Shown: in pieces, positions 9,961 to 23,102 of the stretch
Layout of the letters: every line of letters starts with the position of its first letter
Numbering within the stretch: the first letter of the stretch is position 1
Assembly: GCF_963576545.1 (NCBI RefSeq)
Contig: NC_083651.1
Coordinates: 8,167,886-8,231,885, forward strand
Source of the DNA: Limanda limanda
Taxonomy: Eukaryota > Chordata > Actinopteri > Pleuronectiformes > Pleuronectidae
Reading direction: 5' to 3'
DNA length: 64,000 bases
Program-made: the position numbers and the translations under genes
Notes under the pieces: generated by a model
The model's database searches: none
The model's input: the letters and a program-made list of their open reading frames with translations, nothing else
What the model was told of the DNA's origin: nothing

Positions 9961-10133
9961 CAAATATTTCTCTCCGGGAGTTGTCCAAGGAGCCGCAGAA
10001 TTCCCCCTATGATGATATTATTTTATGTTAATTATTTTGTAATTTGAGTGATAGACAAAAAACAAATGTACACACTTTAAGCAGTTTTCTGGGCAAAAAT
10101 AAATGTAAATGACACTGGATGATAATCATTAAC

Positions 10134-10760
<627 letters not shown>

Positions 10761-10772
10761 TCATTAACTCAC

Positions 10773-10847
10773 TTCTTTGAGTTATTAATTTCCAACTTCA
10801 GAGACAATGCCAGACTCCGGTTGACACATTCTGACTGTAGAACACAG
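10773..10847 (-). pseudogene. duplicated copy of rnf17 exon 9 (pseudo-exon)
   Basis: 75 bp matching exon 9 base for base except for the last exon base and one internal change. The acceptor AG and donor GT remain. It stands alone upstream of the rnf17 start codon, so it could at most enter a 5' UTR or a readthrough transcript. The hAT insertion lies only a few bases past its donor. Confidence 0.85.
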
Positions 10848-10934
10848 CTGTCACAAAAACATTCATTAACAAGTTCAAGATTAATATTCAGTCACTAATG
10901 TCCATCAGGTATACATATATACAGAATTCTCTTA

Positions 10935-12960
10935 AGAATATCTTTGTGTTTTAAACACTCAGATGCTCACAGCCACCAGATTTGTACCATATATGGAGAT
11001 TACTCAGCCATCTAATTTTATTTTACCCTGCGAATATCACACAATGAAATTCATTTTGCTTTTGCACAGGGACACAGGATTGTCGGGAATCGTTGGCTAA
11101 GCAAACCGAAGGGATAATCCTAGAAATATTGAAAATATGTGTCTCTTACTTTTATTAACTATAACTAAATAAATGAGTTGTGCACACAGAGTTAAAATCT
11201 GCATAGTTATGACACGATGCTCTGAAGAAAACACTAAGTTGTGTTTATATCGTTTATAAATTAATTGTTATGATTGAAACGTCGTCCTTCTGTCAGCTGA
11301 GTCTGTTTTCCTTCAGTATGCTCTTCAAATGATTCCCCACAATCCTGTGTCTCTGTGCAAGAGCAACAATAATTTCAATGTGTGACATTTCCAGGGGGAA
11401 ATAAAACTAGATCAGCTGAGTTCACTCCATCGATGGTACAAACCTGGTGGCTGTGTACATTAGTGATTAAAACACAAACACCTTCTTGCAAATTTCCCCA
11501 TGGTGGGACTGATAAAGGATAATCTGGACTCATCTTCTTGAAATAATTAACCTGAGCGCACAAATAAAAAAACCTCATCCTTTGGGACTTCAGGGGCTCC
11601 AGAAAGTTTTAATAGGAGAGAATTTAGGAAGTCACATTTAAGGAGGAACAAAGTCCAAATATTCATCAGGTCATTGTGGATGAATTGCGTTTCATACGGG
11701 CCTTTCACCAAAAAGACAGGGAATCCAGTCTTTTCAGGTTAGAAAAATAAACTGAATATTTCATCACACTTTTCTATTTATCTTTATTATATATTTTATT
11801 ATATATCTGGCAAAAAAAATTCTAAAATTTAAATGCATAGTTTATCATAATGTTTTACTAAATAATAAGGAAAATATATTGTAAATGCTTTGTTTAACCC
11901 TACAAAATAATTTAGGATTCTATTCCAGTGAAAGAATCCTGGCAGAAACAGCACATTCATAAGGGTGTGTTTTCACCGATAAAAGTGTAAAGAAATACAA
12001 ACCTGTGACTATTATAAGTTCAGTTTGTGTAAAACTGTTTTAAGAGGGATGCCAATTCAACTTGTAACTGCAGATTTTCTCAATGCAATACATTTATCAA
12101 ACACTTTTTGTCAAACACTAGAGGGCGCCAAAGACTGAGGCACTCACACATATGGACCAGCAGAGGACGGGTTCATAAAGGGATTCTAAAACAATTTACC
12201 CAAATATCCTACAAGAGACTAGAAGGTCTTAAAATTAATTTACATCCCTGGCACTACAATTCCCCATTGTCTTGGAATCTTTGGAAATGCATTACAGGTG
12301 ATAGGTGATAGGTGATAGGTTATGTTATCTTTATGTATGCATGGGGACTTTTTGTAGTACCAATGATTTTGATGTATCTGAACTGAAGCTGATGAGCTTG
12401 CATCATCTATACCTTGGTTTAATTTATTTTCTCTCTTATAATTTTACTATCTTCATCTCTTTATTGAAATTTGTTGTAAGATACTGAGATTGAAAAGGCG
12501 ATAGATAATTCGGAGACATTTCATTCACACACCATATTCATACCATCTTGCGTGATACTGTTTTTTATTATCAATGTCATGTGAATGATCTAAAAGTTGC
12601 AGTGGAAGTCTTTTGACTGAACCTTTGGATTTCATGGTTAAAATTTTATTATTATCGTTTGTGCATACATAAGGCAAGGCAGTTTATATTTAAATGATTT
12701 AAAAGAGCAGGATCAAGAAGGTAAAGCATTTGAAAATGTAAAAGAAGTAAAAAAGATGAATCTGTAGAAAAGATTCAAAAAATTCTCAATGAGATACTGT
12801 ATTGAAGGATATTTTGCAGTGGATATACATCAGTACACCATGCAGTGCTTTTGATTTTGGTTCTTTTTGGTTCTTTAACATCTTAAATGACCAAAGTAAA
12901 GATCAATTGAACTCTTTGATCTATCACCATACACATACACTCCTTTTGCACTGTTGTGTC
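10935..12960. other. intergenic, no gene seen
   Basis: AT-rich unique-looking DNA. Short open frames only, no coding signature and no splice-linked set. The only small repeat is ATAGGTG repeated three times at about 12,300. Confidence 0.6.
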
Positions 12961-13480
12961 GTGTGTGATATTCTTTTGTTTCCTTTCCAACCAATTACAA
13001 GGCTCCTCAGCAGACTTAACAGCAACATGTCGGCGCTCTCCTCTGAGCGCAGCTGCCAGGAGCACCCCCGCCTGAGGACAATGGGCAGCCACCCAGCGAA
13101 GCAGCAGTAACCAAGGGTGACAGCCGATGGAGCGCGGGGAGGCAAAGACATCAGATGGGAAAGGTAAATCCTCTGCAACATGGTCAAAACTTGAACCTTC
13201 AGAGATGGTGCATCCAAATCCCTGCAGGGGGTAATGAAAGTGCAGCTCATCAGCGAGGGGTCTCTCCGTGTAGAGGTGGCAGGATGCAGCCCCAAAGAAC
13301 AACTTGAAATTCATGTGTTTTAACAGCACAACACCAACCCTCTGCAGAAGAGGACAAATACATATTATACATGTAAAGCTCCAGGGGTTTATCTGAGGTG
13401 AAAGTAGATCCTCTTGGTGTGAGGTGGCAAGACACCTGCAGGTAAAAAGTAGCCCATAGATGACAAATATTAAAGGTCAT
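12961..13480. other. GC-richer block without identified gene
   Basis: Stands out from the AT-rich surroundings. Several overlapping open frames (148 and 123 codons on the minus strand, a short plus frame ending GSHPAKQQ) compete. None resembles a known protein, so I do not call a gene. Confidence 0.3.
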
Positions 13481-16400
13481 TTAACACATCGGCCCAATGT
13501 AGTTAAACACAACAGACCCCCAATGAGTAGCATTTACAAGGTCCCATATTAACAGGAGATAAACGTTCGAAATACGATAACAAACCTTCTGATGTTATCT
13601 TTTGTTATAGAATAAAGAAATAAATATGTGCAAACATGTTTTTCCATACAACAGCCACAGTATTGCATTTTCCGTGTGAAATTTATTGTTATTATTATTC
13701 TACCCTTGGTTTTTCTCTTAATTTACTGAACAAAGAAAAATAAAGTAACATCTTCACGTCTGATCTAATCAATAAAATCGAATCAATCAATACAAAAAAT
13801 CATTGATCTGCATTGATTAATCACTATTTTGTTTGTGAACAGATTTTATAGACTTAATGGAAAAAATATTTTTTTTGCTCCGTCCTGAACCCCTTGTTTT
13901 TCTTTCAATTTACAGACCAAAGAAAAATAAAGTCACAGCTTCACATCTGATCTAATCAATGAAATCTAATCAATAATACAATCTGTAAACATGTTCTCTA
14001 TTAATTAATCACTACCCAGATTTTATTTACTTTACATGAAACAAAAGAAGCATTTCTGCTCCATGCTGCACCCCTGGTGTTACCAACCAAAGCAAAATAA
14101 AATCTTCTTGAAGAATCTAATAAATGAAAATACGTGTTCTCCATTGATGAATCGCTACCTTGTGTGTGAATATAGTTTGTAAACTTTAAGTCAGAGAATA
14201 TGAATTATCTCTTCATCCTGCAGTCTGCATTCCAGCAGACGGGGAGAGTGTGGAGCTATGTATGAATCTGAAGGAATCTGGACATTGGTCAGGATGATCA
14301 TAGACAGACTGGAGGTGGGGGGTGGGGGTATGTGTTTGTGTACTAGGGTGGGGGTTAGGAGACGTGTTCACTGTGGGTAATGAACCAATCAGTGGGCCGC
14401 CCAGGGGGGGATGTGGGGGTGCCAGTTAGGGGGAATGGGGGTCGCCCCCCCATATCTTTCCTCCTCCAAAATGTGGGTCACTTCCCGTCCTCGGGTGATT
14501 TCCCTCTTGTTTCCATAGGAACAATAACCCTCCTGCACCCCCCACCCAAAACAAACCCCCTATCAAATCACTTAGTCATTAATGATGTTCTTAATTAAGC
14601 TGTGTTGTCTCGTTAGCTCTCTCCTGATGTCTCACACAGGCTTTGTACAACCATCCATCCATCTCATTGTTATTATCCAGCTATTTCCTGAATAATTTAT
14701 TGTGGGTCATCTCATGTGACAGGAGATGATGTCTATAGGAAGCCGTCTATGTGTGTGTACCTCAAAGATCTAATTTAAACAAACCAACCCCCCCTTCCAG
14801 TCCTTTGTTTCCCCCCAACAGGTCAAGAGTATTTAATTTATAGGATAGACAGCATGAATCCTCGCAGTCAGATGTCTCCTGAAAACCATCAGGATGCAAT
14901 CAGGTGGAAAAAAAGTGCATTAAAAAAAGACATCATTGACCTTGATGCTACTTCAGCAGACGTCTGACTTATAGATTTTTTTTTCAAAAGAAAGATCATG
15001 GATTTTTTTTTTGCCATCGAGGAACCTTTTATCTTCCTCTGAGTCTTTGACCCATTAGCTGTGCGAGCGTGATGCAGCCGGAACTTCTTCCATCATCCAT
15101 CCACAAGCAAGGAAAGGTCAGCAGACATAAGGCCCAGGAGACTCATGGATTGGCTTTAAGTGGTTACCCCCACCCCTCCCGCTCCTCCGCAGGCCACTTG
15201 GTCACACTGTGAAAAGAGCATAGGGATGGCAAATGACAGTCGCTTTATACCTCCCCTCATCTCTTGTTCTGAAAAACCTGCAAAGATGAATCATATTCTG
15301 ATTTAGAAAACTTAAAAAGCTAGAGTACCTGCGATTCACTTTGTCTTATCTCCAACATGTTGCTTCCCACATTTGTTCATAATGTTTTGCTTCATGTCTC
15401 TGAAGTCAGCTTTTATTTTCATCTATATTATATCTGCCTGTGAGTGGTAATAGTTAGATCCAGGTCAGCTGACACACACAGAAATGCTCTTTTTTATGTG
15501 TTTTGACCGCATCCATACACATGATGCACAATGGTATTGGGGGGTGGGGCATATTTGTCCACTTTATGCTGAAAATGCACCCATTATATCCGTAAATAAC
15601 AGATTTCCTGCAAGTGATTTTTAAGGATTGTGGCCTTTTCATAGAGGCCCTGAAGGTCTTAGTCTGGTTTGACGTCCTGTGCATACCAGTATAATTATCT
15701 ATCGTTTTTACTGACTTTTTAGAATCAGAAGCCACAGATACCACAGATACCACAGAGAGGTCAGATTGCTGTAATGCAATGCAGTGCAATAATCCTACAA
15801 TAAACAGTCCTGCCTACTAGTTAAATTATTCAGTTTCTGTTGAGATTACTTCTATTGTTCGTGTTCTGGCTCAGTTCTATGGAACATTTTGGTGTTTTGT
15901 TCGTTTATGAGGTCTTTCCCCATTTTCTCCCAGTTTGAATAACAAAGTTTCCAATGTTCTGCAGTTGATGATGATTTATTCAATAAGTTACCAGGATATT
16001 TGGGAGATTTTTATTTCATAGTTCAGTCTTGTTTCTCCCACTGGCAGTACCACCACAGCTTTAAACAATGTATCGTCTGTAAAGCTGTATTGTGCTTTAA
16101 CTACATTTTCATTGGTTTGCATAACTCAGTCTTTCTTAAGTTCACCTCAGGTTGTCAATTTACAAAGTTGTTAAAAACACAACCACACCAGGATGCAGTT
16201 GCCGTAGCCCAACAGTGTAGTTATTTTCTGTCACTTGTGTTCATTGGAACACAAAACCAGTTTGTACAAACTAACACCTGGAATCAAACCCCAATTCTTC
16301 ACCTAGAATTTTCATTGAAGCAAAAAATAATCTGCCACAGCAAATAGGAAACAAATGCAGGGATAATGCGGGGGAAATTTGACTGATATTTTCAGTATAA

Positions 16401-16560
16401 CGTATTTCTGTATTTCCAGAAATGTAAATTCAAAAAACATATCCTCATTGTGCTGAAAACCTAATCTGGTCACAACTACATTTCCCACAAAGCGTACTTT
16501 GCTGTTGCAGGTTAGATGGGTGGCTTTTAAAAACAACCAAAAGTTAGGGATACTGCCTAT
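13481..16560. other. intergenic, no gene seen
   Basis: AT-rich. It includes three similar stretches at 13,680-14,180 (TTTGTTTT.CTTAATTTAC...ACCAAAGAAAAATAAA and ATCTAATCAAT...AATC) that look like a degenerate repeat of about 200 bp, and a G-rich patch at 14,310-14,460. Confidence 0.5.
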
Positions 16561-17010
16561 GAACCCATTGTGTCCTCAGTCACATACATTCATATGTGCT
16601 TGATCACTCTGGGTCATGCTTCCTTGCTCCCTCAACCCTTCATTCTCGCAGGTTCAAAGGAATGGTTAAGAAGCAGTATAGTGGTGGTTGTGGTGGCGCT
16701 GGTGGAGGTGATGGACGGGGTACCAGTCGTTGGGAGTGACATGAAAAGCCGGTATGTTTTTTAAGACCGGCCTTGCCGCCTCTGTGACCTAATACCCGTC
16801 GAACATCACACGGATCCACATCAAGGGAAAGAAGGTGGGAGAGAGTGAGGGATCAGACCAATCCGGCCGCTCGTTAGCCCGGCTCACGACTCGCTCTGTC
16901 GCAGAGAATCTCACGGCCTGTCCATCCCCAGAGTGATCAGCTCACGACCACCGCAGCCCGGCCCTTTGCACCGGAGGCATGCCGCCTTCAGAAAAGCAGG
17001 TTGTTTTGAA
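16561..17010. other. CpG-richer patch, function unknown
   Basis: Many CpGs between 16,780 and 17,000 in otherwise CpG-poor DNA, with acceptor-like and donor-like sites (TCTCGCAG at about 16,650, CCG|GTATGT at about 16,750). No convincing coding frame. Could be an untranslated first exon or promoter of an unseen transcript. Confidence 0.25.
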
Positions 17011-18990
17011 TGTTGGAGAAGGGCTGGATCTGGAGGAGGTGGAGACTGGGTGATTTTTGGGGGGTCGGGTTGGGGGGGAGTGTTTTAATAGTAAGCCAAG
17101 AGCAGTCTATGTTTCAATTATCTCACTTTGCTGCACTTACAGAATGCTTGACCTGCTTCTCAGCATCGATATGGCACATTTCTCAGGGTGAGGCGGGGGT
17201 CGGCACGGAGAGTTCAGATCTACGTGGGAGTGTGTGTGTGAGAGAGATACTTCTGACTGTGTGTGTGTGTGAGAAAGAACATGCATTAAGTGTGATAGTG
17301 TGCTTGTGTGTGTGTGTTTGTGCACATGTTTTTTTACCTGTCAGCTGCCCTGTGGTGGGACGGAGGCCGTGAGACTCACGAACCTTCTGGGTGGGCGACG
17401 GGAAGGATGAAGAGGTTGGATAGAAGGCAAGTTCAGTGTTGACAGATTTATCTGATCACAAGACTCTAATACAAAAATTATAAAAAACAAAAACTGTCTC
17501 TTGCAAAGATTCTGTAGTTCAGCCTCCAAATCCATCAATACATAATTTGCCATTATTAGAATAGATCTTAGTTGAATCTTAGTTGCAGGCCAGCAAATGC
17601 AACATCCCTCTAATGTTATTCACTGCATGCTTAAACAATCAGGGGCACTTATACTGTCAGCGATCGGAACAACAGTTGTTAGCTACGGAAAGCATATGCT
17701 CAAAAGGGAAAAACAGGGGAAATATTCCAGCAGTGGCACTATTTGACTTTGAGACACAAAAGAACAAAATGTATCCTCTCGTCCTGTCCTCGTCTCTGTC
17801 CTCCCTGACTGATGATAAAACCTTCGACTGACAGTTCCTGTTCATCGGGAGGTGACATCTGTCAGAAGACATGAGACATGACCATCAGATATTTGGCATA
17901 CGTCGAAGTCTTCCGCCTTCACCATTCCTGCACGAATCACACAGCTGCTCGGGTGACTCAACCGGAATTTAACACAGAGATGTAACAGAGAGTATGACTG
18001 TGTTTGGGCTGTTTTTTGTACATGTCAGATCTTATCTGTCTTTCATGTTTATGTAGCCAAATTAAATTAAAACATAATTATTTTATTATTACTATATAAT
18101 TCTATTCTACAACAAAAGACTCAAGAGCTGCGTCCAACAATAATACACAAAACTAGAATTACTGCCATCCAGAGTAGTTTCAGTCGACAAATTATTTCCT
18201 TCCATTAATTCAAGTCAGTTAATCTTTGGTGACATCTGGTCAAAATGAAATGGTAGAGGGTATAATTGCGATTACATGTTCAAGAAGCCCCAAAACACTT
18301 TGTGAGGCCATTTGACATTGACAATTTTTTAAATTAATCAGTTAATACTAGTTTGTAACAAATTGTAAAGGATTCTCAGCAGGTGTTTTTGAGATATTGT
18401 GTTCACAAGTACGGGACATAAATGGACAGACAACCTGACATCACTGTTTGCCACTGGCGACATAAAAAACGTTATCAAGTTACCTCAGTCTTTGTCCCTT
18501 ATGTCCATGAGCTCAGCTCTAAAATGTTAAAATATTGCTCCAAATAGTTCCACTAAAGATGTGAACATTTAATTTTATTTTGAGATGACAAGAATGACAG
18601 ACATCAACCTTATTGGCATCAACCTGCTCCTGCACTGATTCCTGGAAGTGCAGCACCAGGGAACAAATCCAGTGTTTTTACTGGAAGATGTTGGAAAACG
18701 AGATCTATCAACATGTCCAGACATCATCATCATCATCCTGATCATCATCACCACCGTCCTTCATTGATCAGGTTCACCTATCTATCTTGGGAAGTGGGGC
18801 TTAAGCCACACACCTGGACTTGTTGGCAGGACTCAGCGGTGCCTGTTTCTTTCTCAGAGTGAAACTTCAATGCTCGGAAAATTAAAAAGCTTGAAGATGC
18901 TTCGAAAACCACGATTTGTCTCGTTCGTTCTATTTCGCTGTGAAGCAAAAGAAAAATGAGACCCTGTTCATCATCACAACTGTTGTTTTA
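17011..18990. other. intergenic, no gene seen
   Basis: Imperfect GT-rich stretch at 17,225-17,320 and a small CAT repeat at 18,722-18,755. No gene signature. Confidence 0.6.
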
Positions 18991-19007
18991 AATAGCCTTA
19001 GATTCAC

Positions 19008-19186
<179 letters not shown>

Positions 19187-19249
19187 ACCTCGTCCAGAGG
19201 CAGGAGTGTGATAGTTTTAGACAAATGAAGGAAAAGCTGGCTCTGTAAA

Positions 19250-20590
19250 TGAGCAGCATGTCAAGTTGCTCATGAAATATGGAACATGAAATATGTTTGT
19301 GAAGGGGAAATTGCGAAAGAGATTTCTTGGTACTGATCCTCCACGTTCATAGATTAATAACTTGTTTTTACCCCCAATGCATTTACTATAATAAATGATT
19401 GGTGACATGTGCAAATACTGTGTTGTGGAGGCTTTTATCCAAAACATTTACCAGAAGTGAGTCCATTTTAAAAAGCATTAATCTGACTGGATTTTATTTC
19501 TATTCTACCTACGATTGACAAAGTTGGTCTTGATTCCGGGGAAGATCAGGTTAATAATGGCTGAAAACTAAAACTACTTTGTGTGAATGCTCTGCTGCTG
19601 TTTTGCCTCTTTAAGTTTTTCCTGCTCCAGTTTATTGGTAAAATGATGTATGTTTTCCTTGTTTAAGATTGTTCCTCATAAACTTATAGAATATTCCATT
19701 TGTGTTCCTCTCTAAATGTTACAGAGCATATAGCTTAAGACATCACGCTATTAGAATCTGCCATGTGATGATATTGCAAAATTCAGTGAAAACTCCAGTA
19801 GGCCGTCATAATCGGATTAGGTGCATTTCCACACCTATGAGTCAGGAGGACCATGGTCAGAACCAAGCATTATGTCTCTGTCACATTGTTTGCATTTTAT
19901 CTGGTTTAGTTTTTAATTTTCGACTTGTAATATAAAGAGCACACTAAGAAATTCTAACATATACGTACGTCCTATCGCCATCTCACCTACGTGGACTGCA
20001 TACCTGACATTGATTGGTTTGTAGACAGGTGTGCGTTTGACTTCTGCGTGTTGTCAATTCAAGGTTGTAGTCTTTCAGTTTGGATCATGGTATCTGGTAT
20101 TCCTACCAACAAGAGGAACGTACTCGTATTAAAACCTTACAGCATCAGAGGTGAAGACAACAAGCAATCCTGCAAGCTGCTTCCTCTACTTTCTCTTCTT
20201 CTATCGTTCAACTTCTTTGGATCATACTTAACGTGGTATGTAGGTCTGGACCACACTCCGAGGCGTCTTCACACCTGTTATCTCGGTTTGAGGCTCTGGA
20301 CAAAATGAGGTAGGTGTGAAAACAGCCGAAGCATATACATGTCCACATAATGGAACTAAGGTTACCCCACGGGTTAATTTGATTATTATTTATTCACAGG
20401 TGAACACACCTTAACCTGAATAAAGTTAAGGTACCTGAATAATAAATCTGAATCACCTTAACAACACACACACACCCAAACATACACAAACACACATCTG
20501 TATATACATACCTATATATGAATGGAATTCAGTTGTTCTCTGGTGTCATCTCAAACACCCTTTTGTCTCTCTCTCTGTCTCTGTGTGTTG
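19250..20590. other. intergenic, no gene seen
   Basis: No coding signature. Text at 20,000-20,320 (CACACTCCGAGGCG...TTCACACCTGTTATCTCGG) has the feel of an old interspersed repeat but I cannot name it. Confidence 0.5.
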
Positions 20591-20598
20591 CACTGCAG

Positions 20599-20661
20599 AC
20601 AGACGATGACAGCAATGCCATTGGCTGCCAAGCCTACAACGATAATAACACCCCTGACTGA
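20599..20661 (+). CDS. possible terminal exon of an unknown gene
   Basis: A strong acceptor (long CT-rich tract ending GCACTGCAG) is followed in phase 0 by 20 codons, DDDSNAIGCQAYNDNNTPD then TGA. Composition looks protein-like. I do not recognise it and found no upstream partner exon, so it may be chance. Confidence 0.18.
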   Translation, partial: TDDDSNAIGCQAYNDNNTPD

Positions 20662-22720
20662 GAGCAAAACCGCCTCCCTGTCAATCAGAGCCACAATAAA
20701 CCGCGACAGTGGCCGTACTGAAACACCTGGGTGGATGTTTCAGAGGTGACGAAAGCCTAATGTGGCGGTGAATTGCGGCGCCATGCCACGAGCGCACTCG
20801 CAGCCCTGTAATCTGGAGAACGACAAAATGACTTCCTAAAATGTCAGATTTGCAGTTACACAACCAGAAATAATTGTTGTTGTCGTTTCCTTCAGAGAAG
20901 ACGCTATTGTTGTTGATTTAATTCTTTTTAAAAGGCCACTGAGTAATATTGTGTAGCTAAACTGAGATGTGAAATCAGCACAATGACTATATCAAAGTTT
21001 TCTAGTTTAAAAACCTCATTTGAATAATGAATATAAAAGGAGAAAAACCTGTAGATTTTGCATTTTAGCTGTTGGTTCCCTCAATATGTCCTCTCAGAAT
21101 GACAGAAACAAATATTTTTCTTCTTTTAAGTCCAGTGGTTACAAAGCAATGTGTGGCATGTGGCATTGCTGGGATTTTTGTAAAGTCGTAAAGGTGTCAC
21201 AAGCTTCAATCAATCATCAGATATACACAAGTCAATTAGTTTATCTTAAATGGCAAACTGAAAAGCTCCACCATAGATATTTGTCTCTTCTATAGCACTG
21301 TTGCATGAACAAAATTGCAAAACAAGATGGGTTTTATTTTGAAGACAATGATTCTGGTCATTATAACATATCCAAAGTCATTGTGGAGATGCTTGGATAA
21401 TGCGATACTCTCAAAAGGTGGTCCAACAGGGCAATGTGTATGTATGTGTTGATAACAATCTCTAGGAAATATTGAGTCTACACAACTCGTGCAAGTACAT
21501 GAAGTAAAGTTGAATCGTCGAGTTGATCTGGTCATAGTTGTTGATAAATATTATGCAATAAATGAATTGAATTCTATCATTTGTCTTTCTCTTTAAACAT
21601 AATTCCTTAACCTGGAGGTTCAAAACTGCCAAACTGGCATATACTTTGGATAGTTCAATGTAAAAGCAGCTTTTAAAACCAATGGTTACCCAAAAAAATA
21701 AAAATAAAAGTAGAATAAACCCAATGCTATAAAAACAATAGTTTCCTTTAAATGTTATAAGATCTTGTTTGCGAAAGAAATCTGAGAATAAATGACACAT
21801 AAATTCCAAGCAAGACAAATCAGACGAAAACAATCACTGTTTAAAATTGTAGTTTAAACTAGGCAAATATGTTTTTGCAGTAGGATGGTGCATAGTATCA
21901 GAGGCCAGTTTGACTTAATTTAGGACATAGAACTTTTAAATCTAAATCTGCTGATTTAACGGGTTTTCATTTAAAAAAAAAAGCACCTTGTTCTGTGTAA
22001 TATGTGTTCATGAATTAAACCTACATGTGAACGTCTTCCAGATATTCAGATTTGCTAACCCTCAGAATTTATATCACCGTCCAATTAAATTAATATTATT
22101 GCACCTTTTGCACCTCCTCTTATCATGATCCTTGCTATATTTCTCGATGCTTCTCTCAATCTCGCCTTCCTCCATCATCCCTCCTCCTGCTGCACCAGTC
22201 CACATGTTGGCGCCCACATTTCCCTGCATCGACCTCCCTTTTTCTTTCTCTTTCCATCTTGTTTTCTTTCTTTGATTTCTCCAGGCTCTCTGAGTTGACC
22301 TTCTTGCCCCCTTCCCAGAGCTGCTCTCTGCCAGTCACGTTTCATATGTTTACATAAACGATTCTTCATCACCCACTGGCACTGCATAATCACTAACGCA
22401 GCTAACATGACTCAGTGGACGTCCTCTTGTGTTAATTCCAGTGCTCAGTTTCTGCTTTGCCAGCTTCCGGCCCTGCACTTGTTTCCTGCATTGGCATTAG
22501 CTGCATTAGTGCTGGATTATGCAGGCGGGGATGCACATTGCTTTGCACACACACACACAATCCCACGCACAGTCATGCATGTGTGTATGTGACTGAGATG
22601 GATGGATGTCAGAATATTGAAAAGTGCAGCACCCTGAGACTCCATGGGGTAAACAGATGCTGTGGTCTGTTTTATAAAAAGCCTGTAAGGTCATTCCGAA
22701 CATATTGATATTATACTGAG
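20662..22720. other. intergenic, no gene seen
   Basis: AT-rich, no gene signature. A pyrimidine-rich stretch at 22,140-22,340 produces spurious open frames on the minus strand. Confidence 0.6.
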
Positions 22721-22721
22721 A

Positions 22722-23102
22722 GCTGCTGAGAGGCGGTGGACTAGTGGCAGAAAACTTGGACTACTGGCAGAGAAGGGGTCTCTGGTTCGATGCTGGTTCG
22801 ACTCCACGGTTCGTCTCCTCGGAGTTTCGGCGGAAACTTGCCTGGATGGTGTAACGAACCTGGACCTGTCCAAAGTTCAAAAGGACTCTTCTCCCTACCC
22901 TGTCTAGTGCCCCTGAGCAAGGCACCTTACTCCCCCAACATCTGCTCCCTGGGCGCCGTACCTGGCAGCCCACTGCTCTGCTCTGCAGTGTGTCCTGCAC
23001 CAGATGGGTGAAATGCAGAGGACTAATTTCCCCAATGCATGAGTGTGTCTTTGCATGTTTGTGCATGTGTGTGGGATTAATAAAGTGTATCTTCTTCTTC
23101 AT
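22722..23102 (+). mobile_element. tRNA-derived SINE
   Basis: The head has an A-box-like GGCGGTGGACTAGTGGCAGA and a B-box-like GGTTCGATGC/GGTTCGACTCC. The body carries GTGCCCCTGAGCAAGGCACC, CCCTGGGCGCC and GGGTGAAATGCAGAGGAC, and the tail is AATAAAGTGTATCTTCTTCTTC. This is the layout of a common teleost SINE. Not a working tRNA gene. Target duplication not clear. Confidence 0.8.

Noticed and set aside
12883..13329. 148- and 123-codon minus-strand frames as genes
   Set aside because: Overlapping frames on the same strand, no recognisable motif and no splice partners.
22722..22830. tRNA gene
   Set aside because: A- and B-box-like text belongs to the head of a SINE with a typical body and tail; no tRNA fold.
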